The notes beneath the pieces are model-generated. The model had not been told where the DNA came from. It searched no databases and worked only from the letters and a program-made list of their open reading frames with translations. The translations under genes and the position numbers were made by a program. 64,000 nucleotides of DNA, from positions 1 to 64,000 of the forward strand of contig PDSZ01000015.1 in assembly GCA_002748705.1 (NCBI GenBank), read 5' to 3'. Source of the DNA: Candidatus Fermentibacterota bacterium. Its GTDB lineage: Bacteria; Fermentibacterota; Fermentibacteria; Fermentibacterales; Fermentibacteraceae. Below are positions 8,701 through 17,274 of the stretch, in pieces (position 1 is the first letter of the stretch; every line of letters starts with the position of its first letter).

Positions 8701-11319
8701 GACGGGTTTACTCAGCAGGATACCCTTGAGTTTTATGACATCGGACTGGTGGGGAACAGGTGGCAGCCTGACAGGGTCAGGCTTTTCGATGATATAGGAA
8801 TTCCTGTGGCTTCAGGAGAGTCGTTTACTGTTTCAGTGGTGAACAACAGGGAGAACAGTGACTACATGAACAATCCTCCTCCTGGAATTGATCCCGGGAA
8901 TGACGAAAACGGCAATCTCAAGCTTGAGCAGAGTATCAGCCTTGATTGTGAGAACATCGCTTCCGGCCATCAGGGGGTTGCAAGACAGTCATTCTATACA
9001 AATGAGAGCTACATTCTTTACCGGAAAATTTCCTTTCCCTTCAAAGGCACCGCTGATGGCGGTGAAGTTTTTCTTCAGATAGGCCGTGACAGCCTTAACT
9101 ACTACGAGGTAACAGCAGATATCACAACATCCTGGCAGCAGGTTGAGGTGGAGCTTCAGGATCTGGTTGATCTGAAGACTCTTAAAGACCAGTCCGGGTT
9201 TGATGAACTCAGAGACGGAAACCTGGCAGTTGTGGGAAATCCATCTCTTGCTGAGATACTGGTGCTTGGTCTCGGTGTAAGGAACACAGATAGCGGTGTG
9301 TTCACTGGAAGTGTGTGGGTAGACGATATTGTTCTGGACGGGCACTACCTTGAGCCAGGTAACGCTCACAGGCTCTCGGCAGATGTTGACTTTGCCGATC
9401 TGCTTAGTGTTTCAGGCGATTACAGGATGATTGATGATGACTTTCACAGTCTGGGCAAGACATCAGGTTCCGGAAATACAGTTACCAATTACTCAAGTTC
9501 TTCCACTTTGAGCCTTGACAGGTTTTCTCCGCCGGTCTGGAACTGGTCTCTGCCGGCCACTCTGGCCTGGAACAGAACTATAACCGAGCCCAGATACGCT
9601 GTGAACAGCGACATAAGGCTTGAGGGGGCAGAGACCTGGGATTACAGAACCGAATCAAACAGATGGGACACATCGATTCAGTGGCGAAGAAACGGAAGGT
9701 CCGACAGATTCATGGGCAGATACTTCCTTGATCCGGTACACATAAGGCATGCAATGGCCCGGGGATGGGGAAGATCTGTTACAACAAGGGATTCCCTTGA
9801 AAGCGAAACCTTCTCCTTTGACTACAGCCTTTCACTGGGCAGAATGAGTCTGTTGAGGCTGCCTCTGCTGGAGGATATCAGACTGAGACCTACAAGGTTT
9901 GGTTTCGGTATGAACTGGCAACGGAGAGTCAGCACAATGTATGACATCGCAGGTGGAGATACTGTGCTGACCAGGAATGATACAGAGAGATCGTTGAGCA
10001 CAGACGGCAGTATAGCATTCAATCCCTGGAAGGGGCTTACAGCATCTTACAATCTCTCTGTCTCAAGGGATATGTACTATCCGTGGGAGGAGCCGGAGAC
10101 AGGTTTCAATATCGGCAGAGAGGTTTCCAGATCCCAGAGCGCATCACTGAGCCAGGAGATAAATTTCTGGAATGTATTTCGGCCACGGTTAAGCTGGGAT
10201 GTGAGTTACTCCATGGCCAGGCTCAGTCCTCATACTTCCACCGGTGCTGACACTCTAAGCAGGCCTGATGTGGGAGCTGATCTCACAGGCAGGCTTAATC
10301 TCAGATTCGGTCTGGCTCACACTCTGCGGTCAATTGCAAGGCTCAGAGATGAACGGCTGGATGAGGAGGCTATACCTGGCAGTCCCAGATGGTTCCTTAT
10401 GAAAATGGAAAGGTGGGCTGACAGGATTACCGACCCTACCATAGCTTTCACAAGGTCCAGGGGAACTGATTACAAAGATGTGCTTTATATGCCTTCTATG
10501 GCCTATCAGTTCGGTTTTGAACCACTTATGGATGGTATTGATCCCTATAACAGAACTGAGTCAAACTCTGTGCAGATTTCCGGCGGCTACCGGCCGGCAA
10601 ACACAATGTCAATAAGGGCAGAGTACAATGACTCAGAGAGCAAGAGTTTTTACTCCGGTTTCTGGAATCGTACCGACAACACCACATGGCCTTCAATTAC
10701 CGTTTCATGGAGCGGACTTGAAAGATTCGAGCCTCTTGCATTCCTCAGAAGCGGTTCTTTAAGCAGCGGATACCGTCTGGAAACCACTGCCACCTCAAGG
10801 ATAGAAAGTGATTCTCTTGTTCCTGTAAGCGAAACCGAGACCACCAGGTGGAGCCCTCTGGTGAGTTTTACAGGTACTCTGGACAACAAGGTGCAGATTA
10901 CTCTGTCTGACAACATATCCAAAACTGAAACCAGAAATTACACCGGAACCACTGCCACTGTTCATTCAGGCTCCAATTCTGCCCAGTTCAAACTCTCATA
11001 CGCATTCAGTGCTCCAGGCGGTTTTGCGCTGCCTATACCTCTTCTGAACAGACTGCGCCTGGCCTTTCAGAGTGATCTCACCACAGCTCTGTCAATAGTC
11101 AGATCCACCACGAAAAGTGAGATTCACGGTGGAACCACAGGGGACAATCAGGTTCAGTCCGACAAGACAGAGTGGCGAATAGAGCCCTCGGCATCCTACG
11201 ACTTTGGGACTGTTACCGCATCCATGACAGGTATATACGGCTGGAAATCGGACAAGGTTAACAATCAGTATGATCAGAGGGATGTAGGGTTGAACATTTC
11301 AGTAACTATAAACTTCTGA
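5707..11319 (+). CDS. sprA: SprA/Sov-like outer-membrane secretion protein (type IX-like)
   Basis: SprA (Sov) is the giant outer-membrane beta-barrel through which type IX secretion clients leave the cell in Bacteroidota. This 1870-residue protein is shorter than Flavobacterium SprA (~2400). It begins with a signal peptide (MKTVTLLLLLIVSLSAADK). SprA hallmarks in order: the DGEEEEIIQSIELGDVNLS segment (~220), an acidic DTNGDGLMYDEE block followed by ENGFIIFPDTRPF (~470-495), VDDMEGSE (~705), WGGFQRCIERYGTDF (~790), two DTED(V/L)N repeats (~860 and ~920), and a C-terminal half of alternating aromatic and polar strands ending in NISVTINF. ATG 5707 is chosen because it starts the signal peptide; the longer frame to 5605 adds 34 residues with no secretory character. 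It stands alone, divergent from lptF. Confidence 0.85.
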   Translation: MKTVTLLLLLIVSLSAADKLGGVRSFSLLEDNPGIWYQDSLPWLLSLPNTQVEVWSSLNGDALSFRLNYRGIPITSTRTWTMTGVRNRLVGWGRWKEWTEANARNGIRNSGSRGQLVPTIYLPLSMPGILGDAIGTGGQLDISGHQTISLSGVSHIYPNRVNVEGESSSLFPDLKMEQQLRVRLDGTIGEKIHVAVDHDSQRQIGSDYSVSLSYDGEEEEIIQSIELGDVNLSITGPEFISYSIPHQGLFGAKLLAQAGPFDFTAIASKEGSSTESSDFVGQASLVTDSILDIHPANNYFFRPWPDSVAAPAIASIEVFIDDGDATNNLETGAIQGSCFVPTPSGDLVAEEKWWDILTPGIDGDYVLVDSGRTIRFLTPVNDTYDVAVALVTVNGDTVGTAPPGGPYNLKWIKQSNPLPSDPTWNYEMRNYYFLGANNIVRESFNCDIFLQRPGEEPISTQNGIPFTRILGLDTNGDGLMYDEEVTMDWENGFIIFPDTRPFMSDSLAYTNNFIYTERNPTASQSLYYMRVSYRAASTTYSLGHMGIVEGSERVTLKVSGVERTLIRDQDYSIIYEVGLLTLMGEAADLAQDPANTLRVTFEYVPFFSSVSKTLLGARMVYNAGAHSWIGGTMMYESASSSEKRPRVGEGEFGTTVFDVDMHFEARPEFMTDAVNLMPLISTEAESRVVLEGEVAMSLPAGENRAWVDDMEGSESAFPLGQSRESWFYPSMPRNGSENLFPVGDFRWYNVTDRWSLQDIIPGETGPEARRNLNSILQFVFTPSQENPSASWGGFQRCIERYGTDFSKKTHLSLYVRPTGCALDGNLYIDLGERIDEDTYWLQRVGDELVRRANGELDTEDVNSDGIRSSTEDTGLDTLMSQDEPGFSSSNPDPNQDDYYWNNTNTDLTTRYMYLNNCEGNGRLDTEDLNRNGILDRTNTFYRISIPLSNSPYIISTNPENGWMLIQIPLDDSSLVTVPELLCQGEPTWEKITYARIWVDGFTQQDTLEFYDIGLVGNRWQPDRVRLFDDIGIPVASGESFTVSVVNNRENSDYMNNPPPGIDPGNDENGNLKLEQSISLDCENIASGHQGVARQSFYTNESYILYRKISFPFKGTADGGEVFLQIGRDSLNYYEVTADITTSWQQVEVELQDLVDLKTLKDQSGFDELRDGNLAVVGNPSLAEILVLGLGVRNTDSGVFTGSVWVDDIVLDGHYLEPGNAHRLSADVDFADLLSVSGDYRMIDDDFHSLGKTSGSGNTVTNYSSSSTLSLDRFSPPVWNWSLPATLAWNRTITEPRYAVNSDIRLEGAETWDYRTESNRWDTSIQWRRNGRSDRFMGRYFLDPVHIRHAMARGWGRSVTTRDSLESETFSFDYSLSLGRMSLLRLPLLEDIRLRPTRFGFGMNWQRRVSTMYDIAGGDTVLTRNDTERSLSTDGSIAFNPWKGLTASYNLSVSRDMYYPWEEPETGFNIGREVSRSQSASLSQEINFWNVFRPRLSWDVSYSMARLSPHTSTGADTLSRPDVGADLTGRLNLRFGLAHTLRSIARLRDERLDEEAIPGSPRWFLMKMERWADRITDPTIAFTRSRGTDYKDVLYMPSMAYQFGFEPLMDGIDPYNRTESNSVQISGGYRPANTMSIRAEYNDSESKSFYSGFWNRTDNTTWPSITVSWSGLERFEPLAFLRSGSLSSGYRLETTATSRIESDSLVPVSETETTRWSPLVSFTGTLDNKVQITLSDNISKTETRNYTGTTATVHSGSNSAQFKLSYAFSAPGGFALPIPLLNRLRLAFQSDLTTALSIVRSTTKSEIHGGTTGDNQVQSDKTEWRIEPSASYDFGTVTASMTGIYGWKSDKVNNQYDQRDVGLNISVTINF

Positions 11320-11370
11320 ACAGCTATTGACAGAGCACTTACAAAGCTGAAAATTAGGTGTTCTGGGGCC

Positions 11371-11378
11371 TGTATAAT
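11371..11378 (+). promoter_or_regulatory. Possible -10 element for the pil cluster
   Basis: TGTATAAT contains a perfect TATAAT 30 nt before the chosen pilB1 start and leaves room for a ~24-nt leader holding AGGAGG. No good -35 lies at 17 nt. A TTGACA at 11327-11332 instead pairs with a weak AAAATT (11350-11355). Either could drive the cluster. Confidence 0.35.
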
Positions 11379-11408
11379 TATGGAAACAGCAAGCTGGAAG
11401 AGGAGGGC

Positions 11409-13160
11409 ATGAAACTAGGGCAGATGCTGCTTAAGGCAGGCATTATTGATGAGGGGCAGCTGGACAGCGCCCTGGCGCAGCAGCGCGATGAAGGCGGCAG
11501 ACTTGGTTACAATCTTGTCAAAATGGATCTTATCAGTGAAGAAGAGCTGAATAATTACCTTGCCCGTCAGAACCGTATTGATTCTATTAATATAGATAAT
11601 ATAAAGATATCACCAGATGTCATTAGTCTGGTATCGGCCAAACTGGCTTTGAGATACGAAGTGGTTCCAGTTCAAAGAATAGGCAGGAAGCTCGTTGTTG
11701 CAATGAACGATCCTCATAACCTTTTTACTATTGATGATCTGAGATTTTCACTTGGTATGGATATAGAACCTCGTATCTGTGCTTCATCGATGATTGAGAG
11801 GGCACTTCACAGGTACTACGGAGAGTCTGACGCTCTGGTGCCTGTGGATGATTCTGGGCGGGACAAGGCTCAGTCCGGTGTTCAGACTATGGAAGAGGAA
11901 GAAGAGCTTCTTCTTGGAGATGAGGCTTTTTTCTCCCTGATAGAAGAAGATGAGGAGGACGAGATTGATGAAGATCTCTCTCTTGATCTCTCTGACTCTC
12001 CGGTGGTAAAACTGGTCAACAGTGTTATTGCTGATGCGGTAAAAAGAGGGGCCAGTGATATACACTTTGAGCCTTTCGAAAAATTCATCCGCATCAGGTA
12101 CAGGATTGACGGTGTTCTTCACGAGATAATGAGACCGAGCAGAAAGTACAGATCTGCAATGGTCAGCCGTCTCAAGATATTAGGCGACATGAATATTGCA
12201 GAGCATAACCTGCCGCAGGACGGAAGAACCAAGGTCAGAGTCAAGGACCGTTTCGTTGACATGCGGCTCTCAACTCTGCCTACTCTGTTCGGAGAGAAGG
12301 TTGAGGTGCGTCTACTTGACCGTTCCAAGGTGCAGCTTGACCTTGATGTTCTGGGATTTGAAGAAGAAACCCTTTACCATTTCCGTAGGGCTATTAAGCG
12401 TCCTTTTGGCATTGTTCTTGTTACTGGACCCAGTGGGAGCGGTAAGACAACTACTCTTTATTCTGCATTAACTGAGCTTAACGATATAGGTGTTAACATT
12501 ATGACTGCTGAGAACCCTGTTGAGTTCAACCTGAAGGGCATTAATCAGGTTCAGATGAATGAAGAAGTAGGGCTTACTTTCGCAAAGGCGCTGAGAGCTT
12601 ATCTGAGGCAGGACCCTGACATCATAATGGTCGGCGAAATACGAGATCAGGAGACCAGTGAAATAGCCATCAGAGCTGCTCTTACCGGCCACCTGGTTCT
12701 CTCCACTGCCCACACCAACGATGCGCCCAGTACCATCAACAGGCTTGTGGACATGGGCACAGAGCCCTACATGCTCAGTACTTCTCTGGTCTGCATCTGC
12801 AGCCAGAGGCTTATAAGAAAGGTTTGCAGTAACTGCAAAACACCTGTTTCCATATCCAGAGAAGCAGTTATTGAAGCAGGTATTGATCCTGAGCGCTTCA
12901 AGGGTATCACTTTTTACGAGGGAACAGGTTGTGCCAGGTGCAACCAGACAGGTTACAGCGGCCGTATAGGCATTTATGAAGTTATGCCTGTTGATGATGA
13001 GTTGAGAGGCCTGATAGAAGGTGATGCCAACAGTATTGAGCTGGAAAAGGCTGCTCTCAGAAAGGGCATGATAAACCTGAGAGAAGCAGCACTGAGGAAG
13101 CTTGAAGCAGGACTAACCACATTTGAAGAGGTCGTCAGGGAAACGGTTTCCAATGTATAA
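11409..13160 (+). CDS. Type IV pilus extension ATPase PilB/GspE family (first copy)
   Basis: Cytoplasmic hexameric ATPase that powers pilin polymerisation through PilC. The N-terminal MshEN region has two RLG-type half-motifs (KLGQMLLKAGIID and RLGYNLVKMDLIS), the arrangement that binds cyclic di-GMP in characterised MshE/PilB proteins. Then come an Asp/Glu-rich linker (~145-185), Walker A GPSGSGKTTTLYSAL (~335), Asp/His boxes, Walker B DPDIIMVGEIRDQET, and a C-x2-C ... C-x2-C zinc site (CSNC, CARC) near the C-terminus. ATG 11409 is preferred over GTG 11358: it begins the family consensus and AGGAGG precedes it, although only 2 nt away. It overlaps the next copy by 8 nt. Confidence 0.9.
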   Translation: MKLGQMLLKAGIIDEGQLDSALAQQRDEGGRLGYNLVKMDLISEEELNNYLARQNRIDSINIDNIKISPDVISLVSAKLALRYEVVPVQRIGRKLVVAMNDPHNLFTIDDLRFSLGMDIEPRICASSMIERALHRYYGESDALVPVDDSGRDKAQSGVQTMEEEEELLLGDEAFFSLIEEDEEDEIDEDLSLDLSDSPVVKLVNSVIADAVKRGASDIHFEPFEKFIRIRYRIDGVLHEIMRPSRKYRSAMVSRLKILGDMNIAEHNLPQDGRTKVRVKDRFVDMRLSTLPTLFGEKVEVRLLDRSKVQLDLDVLGFEEETLYHFRRAIKRPFGIVLVTGPSGSGKTTTLYSALTELNDIGVNIMTAENPVEFNLKGINQVQMNEEVGLTFAKALRAYLRQDPDIIMVGEIRDQETSEIAIRAALTGHLVLSTAHTNDAPSTINRLVDMGTEPYMLSTSLVCICSQRLIRKVCSNCKTPVSISREAVIEAGIDPERFKGITFYEGTGCARCNQTGYSGRIGIYEVMPVDDELRGLIEGDANSIELEKAALRKGMINLREAALRKLEAGLTTFEEVVRETVSNV

Positions 13161-14946
13161 CAGACTTGCTATGATGTTGGTTCAGTCAGGCTTGGTTGAA
13201 CAGGATGAAGTTGACAGGATTGCCGGAGAGTGGGGACCGGGGGAAACAGTTCTCGGCGAAGCTCTGGTTTTGAACGGTCAGGTAACTGAAGAGCTGATAA
13301 CTGAATTTCTGGCGGATATCTACAGCATTGATCCTGTCTACCTTAATGAAACCGTTCTGGGAAAAGAAAATGCAAAGCTTCTGAATGAGAGCTTTGCAAG
13401 GGAGAACCTTGTGGTTCCGGTCAGGGTGGAAGGCAATACTATGCATGCTGCCATGGCGGATCCTGCCAACCTCTATGTAATAGATGAAATCAAGTTTGCC
13501 AGCGGTATGGAAGTTGTTGTTTACGCTTCAGCTCCAAGTGCTGTAAGACGCTCTCTTGATGATATTTATGGCCAGATCGGCGCTCTGGTAAGTGTAGATG
13601 AAACTCTTAACGATTACGATGAGGATGAGGATTACATCGAAGAAGTCGACAGCCTTGAAGGCGAACTCATGGCTGAAGAGGATTTCGACCTGGAGGATCA
13701 GCTGGGAGGCGAGTCTGATGAGCCTGTCATCAGGTTTGTTGACGGAATGATCGCAAAAGCAGTGAGAACAGAGGTTTCAGACATACACATAGAGCCTTTT
13801 GAAAAGCACCTGCGAATCAGGTTCAGGCGGGATGGAACCTGCTTTGAGGCCTTCAAAATCAATCCTAAGATGCAGAATGCCATTCTTTCCAGGCTGAAAA
13901 TCATGTCCGGAATGAACATTGCCGAGAGAAGAAAAACACAGGACGGAAGAATAAAGGCAAAGGTAGACAATCGTGTGATAGATTTCCGTGTTAATGCAGT
14001 TCCTGGAATAGATGGTGAGAAGATAGTCCTCCGAATCCTTGACAGGGGCAACCTCCAGTTTGATCTGAGGGAGCTGGGATTTCCCGAGGACGGCCTGAAG
14101 TCTTTTCTGGCAGGTGTTAACTCACCTTTCGGAATCGTACTTGTTACCGGACCAACCGGAAGCGGCAAGACCACCACTCTCTATTCAGCCCTCAGTTCCC
14201 TGAACACCCATGCTGTGAACATTCACACTGCTGAAGATCCTGTGGAGTACAACATAGACGGTCTGGTACAGACTCAGATAGACTTTCAGATGGGTTATGA
14301 TTTCGCAGCTGCGCTGAAAGCAATACTGAGGCAGGATCCCAACATTATCATGGTGGGAGAGATTCGAGATTTTGAAACTGCTTCAATTGCTATTAAGGCG
14401 GCCTTGACAGGGCAGCTGGTATTTTCAACTATTCATACTAATGATGCACCTGGAACAATTAACAGGCTTGTTGACATAGGAATCAAACCGTTCCTGGTAG
14501 CAAGCGCAGTCAGGACCATTATGGCCCAGAGACTTGTAAAGACCATCTGCAAACGGTGTAAAAAGCCGTATACCTGGTCCGACCACGATTTGAAAGAGGC
14601 AGGAATAGATCCTGCTGAGATGGCAGGGCATACTACTTATAAAGGCGAGGGGTGCTCCAGGTGTGGAGGTACCGGCTACAAGGGAAGAGTAGGTCTTTAT
14701 GAGGTTCTTACTCTGGACAAGGTGATGAAGCAGGCGGTTATTGACAGAAAGCCTGCGACTGAGCTGAGAATTCTTGCTGTTAAGAACGGAATGCGAACCC
14801 TTCGCATGGATGCTGTTGAAAAAATGAAGAACGGTATTACAACCCTTGAAGAGGTTACAAGGGTCACAGCTGATGACGAAGAAGATGTAAAAATTGCTGC
14901 AATGAACTACAGGCTTGAGAAGCAGATCAGTTCCATTTCATCCTGA
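13153..14946 (+). CDS. Type IV pilus ATPase PilB/GspE family (second copy)
   Basis: A 597-residue paralogue of the preceding gene with the same architecture: MshEN-type N-terminus (less complete first half-motif, NRLAMMLVQSGLVE), acidic linker (~155-190), Walker A GPTGSGKTTTLYSAL, Walker B DPNIIMVGEIRDFETA, and a zinc tetracysteine (CKRC, CSRC). Both copies look catalytically intact, so this is not a dead duplicate. The start overlaps the pilB1 stop; the distance from the weak AGGGA is long, so coupling probably matters. One copy may serve the pilus and the other a related secretion or competence machine, or they may form a mixed motor; the sequence does not decide. Confidence 0.9.
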   Translation: MYNRLAMMLVQSGLVEQDEVDRIAGEWGPGETVLGEALVLNGQVTEELITEFLADIYSIDPVYLNETVLGKENAKLLNESFARENLVVPVRVEGNTMHAAMADPANLYVIDEIKFASGMEVVVYASAPSAVRRSLDDIYGQIGALVSVDETLNDYDEDEDYIEEVDSLEGELMAEEDFDLEDQLGGESDEPVIRFVDGMIAKAVRTEVSDIHIEPFEKHLRIRFRRDGTCFEAFKINPKMQNAILSRLKIMSGMNIAERRKTQDGRIKAKVDNRVIDFRVNAVPGIDGEKIVLRILDRGNLQFDLRELGFPEDGLKSFLAGVNSPFGIVLVTGPTGSGKTTTLYSALSSLNTHAVNIHTAEDPVEYNIDGLVQTQIDFQMGYDFAAALKAILRQDPNIIMVGEIRDFETASIAIKAALTGQLVFSTIHTNDAPGTINRLVDIGIKPFLVASAVRTIMAQRLVKTICKRCKKPYTWSDHDLKEAGIDPAEMAGHTTYKGEGCSRCGGTGYKGRVGLYEVLTLDKVMKQAVIDRKPATELRILAVKNGMRTLRMDAVEKMKNGITTLEEVTRVTADDEEDVKIAAMNYRLEKQISSISS

Positions 14947-14972
14947 TCCGCTTAAACAGGAGGGAAAACCGT

Positions 14973-16043
14973 ATGAATATTAAGACACTCCTGAAGGAGA
15001 TGATGGAGAGAAGGGCAACAGATCTCCATCTTACAGTGGGTGCGCCTCCGACTGTCAGAATTGACGGTGAGCTTACCAGAATGGAGTATGACCCTCTCAC
15101 TCCCAACGAGACCCAATCACTTGTATACAGCCTTCTGAAAGATGAACAGAAGAAGAGGTTCGAGCTGGAGAAAGAGCTTGACTTCGCTTTTGGAATAAAG
15201 GGGCTTTCCAGGTTCAGGGCAAATGTTTTCTACCAGAGGAACACTGTTGCCTGTGCAATAAGAGTTATACCTTATGAAATAATGGGTTTTGAGGAGCTGG
15301 GGCTGCCTGATGTTGTCAGTCAGCTGGCAGAGAAGAGGCAGGGTCTGATTCTGGTAACAGGTCCCACCGGCTGCGGTAAATCAACCACTCTGGCATCAAT
15401 TGTTCGAAAGGTCAACTCCCAGAGACGATGCCACATCATTACCATTGAAGACCCTATAGAGTATGTTCATCACCACGACAAGGGTATTGTCAATCAGAGG
15501 GAAGTAGGCGGTGATACCGGAGGATTCGGCTCAGCTTTGAGGTATATTCTCAGGCAGGATCCGGATGTTGCGCTGATAGGTGAGATGCGTGATCAGGAAA
15601 CAATGTCTGTTGCCCTTAATGTGGCAGAAACCGGCCACCTTACATTGGCCACCCTTCATACCAACTCCACTTATGAATCTATTAACCGTATCATTGATTC
15701 ATTCCCTGCAGACAGCCAGACACAGGTTCGAAGTCAGCTCTCGTTTGTTCTTCTGGGGGTTATCACACAACAGCTCATTCCCAGGCAGAGAGGAACCGGC
15801 AGAGCCCTGGCAGCCGAGGTTCTCATCTGTACTCCTGCTGTAAAGGCATGTATAAGGGAGGACAAGCTTCACCAGATTTACGGAATGATGCAGGCAGGTC
15901 ACAAGTATGGCATGCAGACTATGAATCAGTCGCTTTATAAATTATACTATAACAGAGAGATTTCCAAGGATACTGCACTGGAGAGATCAAGCAATGCCCT
16001 TGAACTGGAGCAAATGATCAATTCAGGCAGAGAGACCTTATAA
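14973..16043 (+). CDS. pilT: Type IV pilus retraction ATPase PilT
   Basis: Cytoplasmic ATPase that depolymerises pili and drives twitching motility. The 356 residues are the usual PilT length. Visible are the N-terminal ATDLHLTVGAPPTVRIDGEL segment, Walker A GPTGCGKSTTLASIV (~130), Walker B DPDVALIGEMRDQET, the His box TGHLTLATLHTNS and a C-terminal AVKACIRE segment that corresponds to the AIRNLIRE motif needed for retraction. AGGAGG lies 8 nt before the ATG. Its placement between pilB2 and pilC marks this as a motile type IVa system rather than type II secretion. Confidence 0.93.
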   Translation: MNIKTLLKEMMERRATDLHLTVGAPPTVRIDGELTRMEYDPLTPNETQSLVYSLLKDEQKKRFELEKELDFAFGIKGLSRFRANVFYQRNTVACAIRVIPYEIMGFEELGLPDVVSQLAEKRQGLILVTGPTGCGKSTTLASIVRKVNSQRRCHIITIEDPIEYVHHHDKGIVNQREVGGDTGGFGSALRYILRQDPDVALIGEMRDQETMSVALNVAETGHLTLATLHTNSTYESINRIIDSFPADSQTQVRSQLSFVLLGVITQQLIPRQRGTGRALAAEVLICTPAVKACIREDKLHQIYGMMQAGHKYGMQTMNQSLYKLYYNREISKDTALERSSNALELEQMINSGRETL

Positions 16044-16055
16044 GGGAGGGGCTCC

Positions 16056-17264
16056 ATGGCTGAATTTCAATGGACTGGAACAAACCGGCAGGGACGTACC
16101 CTTAACGGTACCATGGAGGCCAAGTCCCGGGCCGAAGTTAAGGATATGCTTGAAAGCCGGGGAATAACCGTCACCAATATAAAAGGCGGTTTTGATATGG
16201 CGACCTTCGGAGTTATCGGCTCCGGAGTTAAAGGCAAGGAGCTTGCAACCTTCACCAGACAGTTCAGTGTTATGATAAATGCCGGTCTTCCTCTGGTAAA
16301 TTGCCTTCAAATCCTTGCAAGGCAGCAGGAAAACAAGATATTCAAGAATGTTATCATCGAAGTCACAAGCGATGTGGAAAAGGGAGGAACGCTGGCTGAA
16401 GCTCTAGGCAAACACAGCAAGGTATTCAGTGAACTCTATGTGAATATGGTTGCAGCAGGTGAACAGGGCGGTATTCTGGATACCATTCTTGGCCGTCTTG
16501 CTGATTATCTTGAAGATTCTGCTGCTCTGCAGTCAAAGATCAAGAGTGCAATGATGTATCCTACTGTGGTTTTCGTTGTGGTTATCATTGCCACTCTGGC
16601 AATGCTCCTGTTTGTCATACCTGTCTTTCAGCAGATGTTTGCGGATCTCGGCGGAGAACTTCCTGTAATGACACAGGTAGTTGTAAATCTCTCTGAATTT
16701 GTTCAGAAAAATATTCTGTTCATCCTTCTCGGCATCGGTGGAGTTATCTTTGCCTATAATGCCTACTACAAAACCAACAGCGGCAAGAAGGTAATAGACA
16801 CGATCAAACTTGCTATGCCGGTGTTTGGTACCATCAACAGAAAAATGTCGATTGCCAGGTTCACAAGAACCCTCGGCACGCTGACATCCTCAGGAGTTGC
16901 TATACTTGACGGTCTCAATATCACAGCAAAAACAGCAGGTAACAGGGTTATAAGCGATGCTATTCTTGAAGCCAGAGTCAGTATCTCAGGCGGTGAGAAC
17001 ATTTCCGGTCCGCTCGAAGCATCAGGAGTATTTCCTACAATGGTTACTTCCATGATAGCTGTAGGCGAGGAAACAGGCGGACTTGACGAGATGCTTGTGA
17101 AGATAGCTGACTTCTATGATGAAGAGGTCAATGTTCTTGTTGAAGGTATGGCATCCACAATTGAGCCTATTATGATAGTGTTTCTTGGCGGATTCGTGGG
17201 TTTCCTTGTTATTGCAATGTACCTGCCGATCTTCGACATGATTCAGACTGTCGGTGCCTCCTGA
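16056..17264 (+). CDS. pilC: Type IV pilus inner-membrane platform protein PilC
   Basis: Inner-membrane platform that couples PilB/PilT to pilin. The 402 residues have an N-terminal cytoplasmic head and two T2SSF repeats (about 70-190 and 270-395), each with the helical cytoplasmic domain followed by a hydrophobic membrane segment (YPTVVFVVVIIATLAMLLF and the C-terminal EPIMIVFLGGFVGFLV). Spacing from pilT is 12 nt with AGGGAGG as ribosome binding site. A hairpin 27 nt after its stop may lower transcription into pilS. Confidence 0.93.
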   Translation: MAEFQWTGTNRQGRTLNGTMEAKSRAEVKDMLESRGITVTNIKGGFDMATFGVIGSGVKGKELATFTRQFSVMINAGLPLVNCLQILARQQENKIFKNVIIEVTSDVEKGGTLAEALGKHSKVFSELYVNMVAAGEQGGILDTILGRLADYLEDSAALQSKIKSAMMYPTVVFVVVIIATLAMLLFVIPVFQQMFADLGGELPVMTQVVVNLSEFVQKNILFILLGIGGVIFAYNAYYKTNSGKKVIDTIKLAMPVFGTINRKMSIARFTRTLGTLTSSGVAILDGLNITAKTAGNRVISDAILEARVSISGGENISGPLEASGVFPTMVTSMIAVGEETGGLDEMLVKIADFYDEEVNVLVEGMASTIEPIMIVFLGGFVGFLVIAMYLPIFDMIQTVGAS

Positions 17265-17274
17265 TATATCGCCG

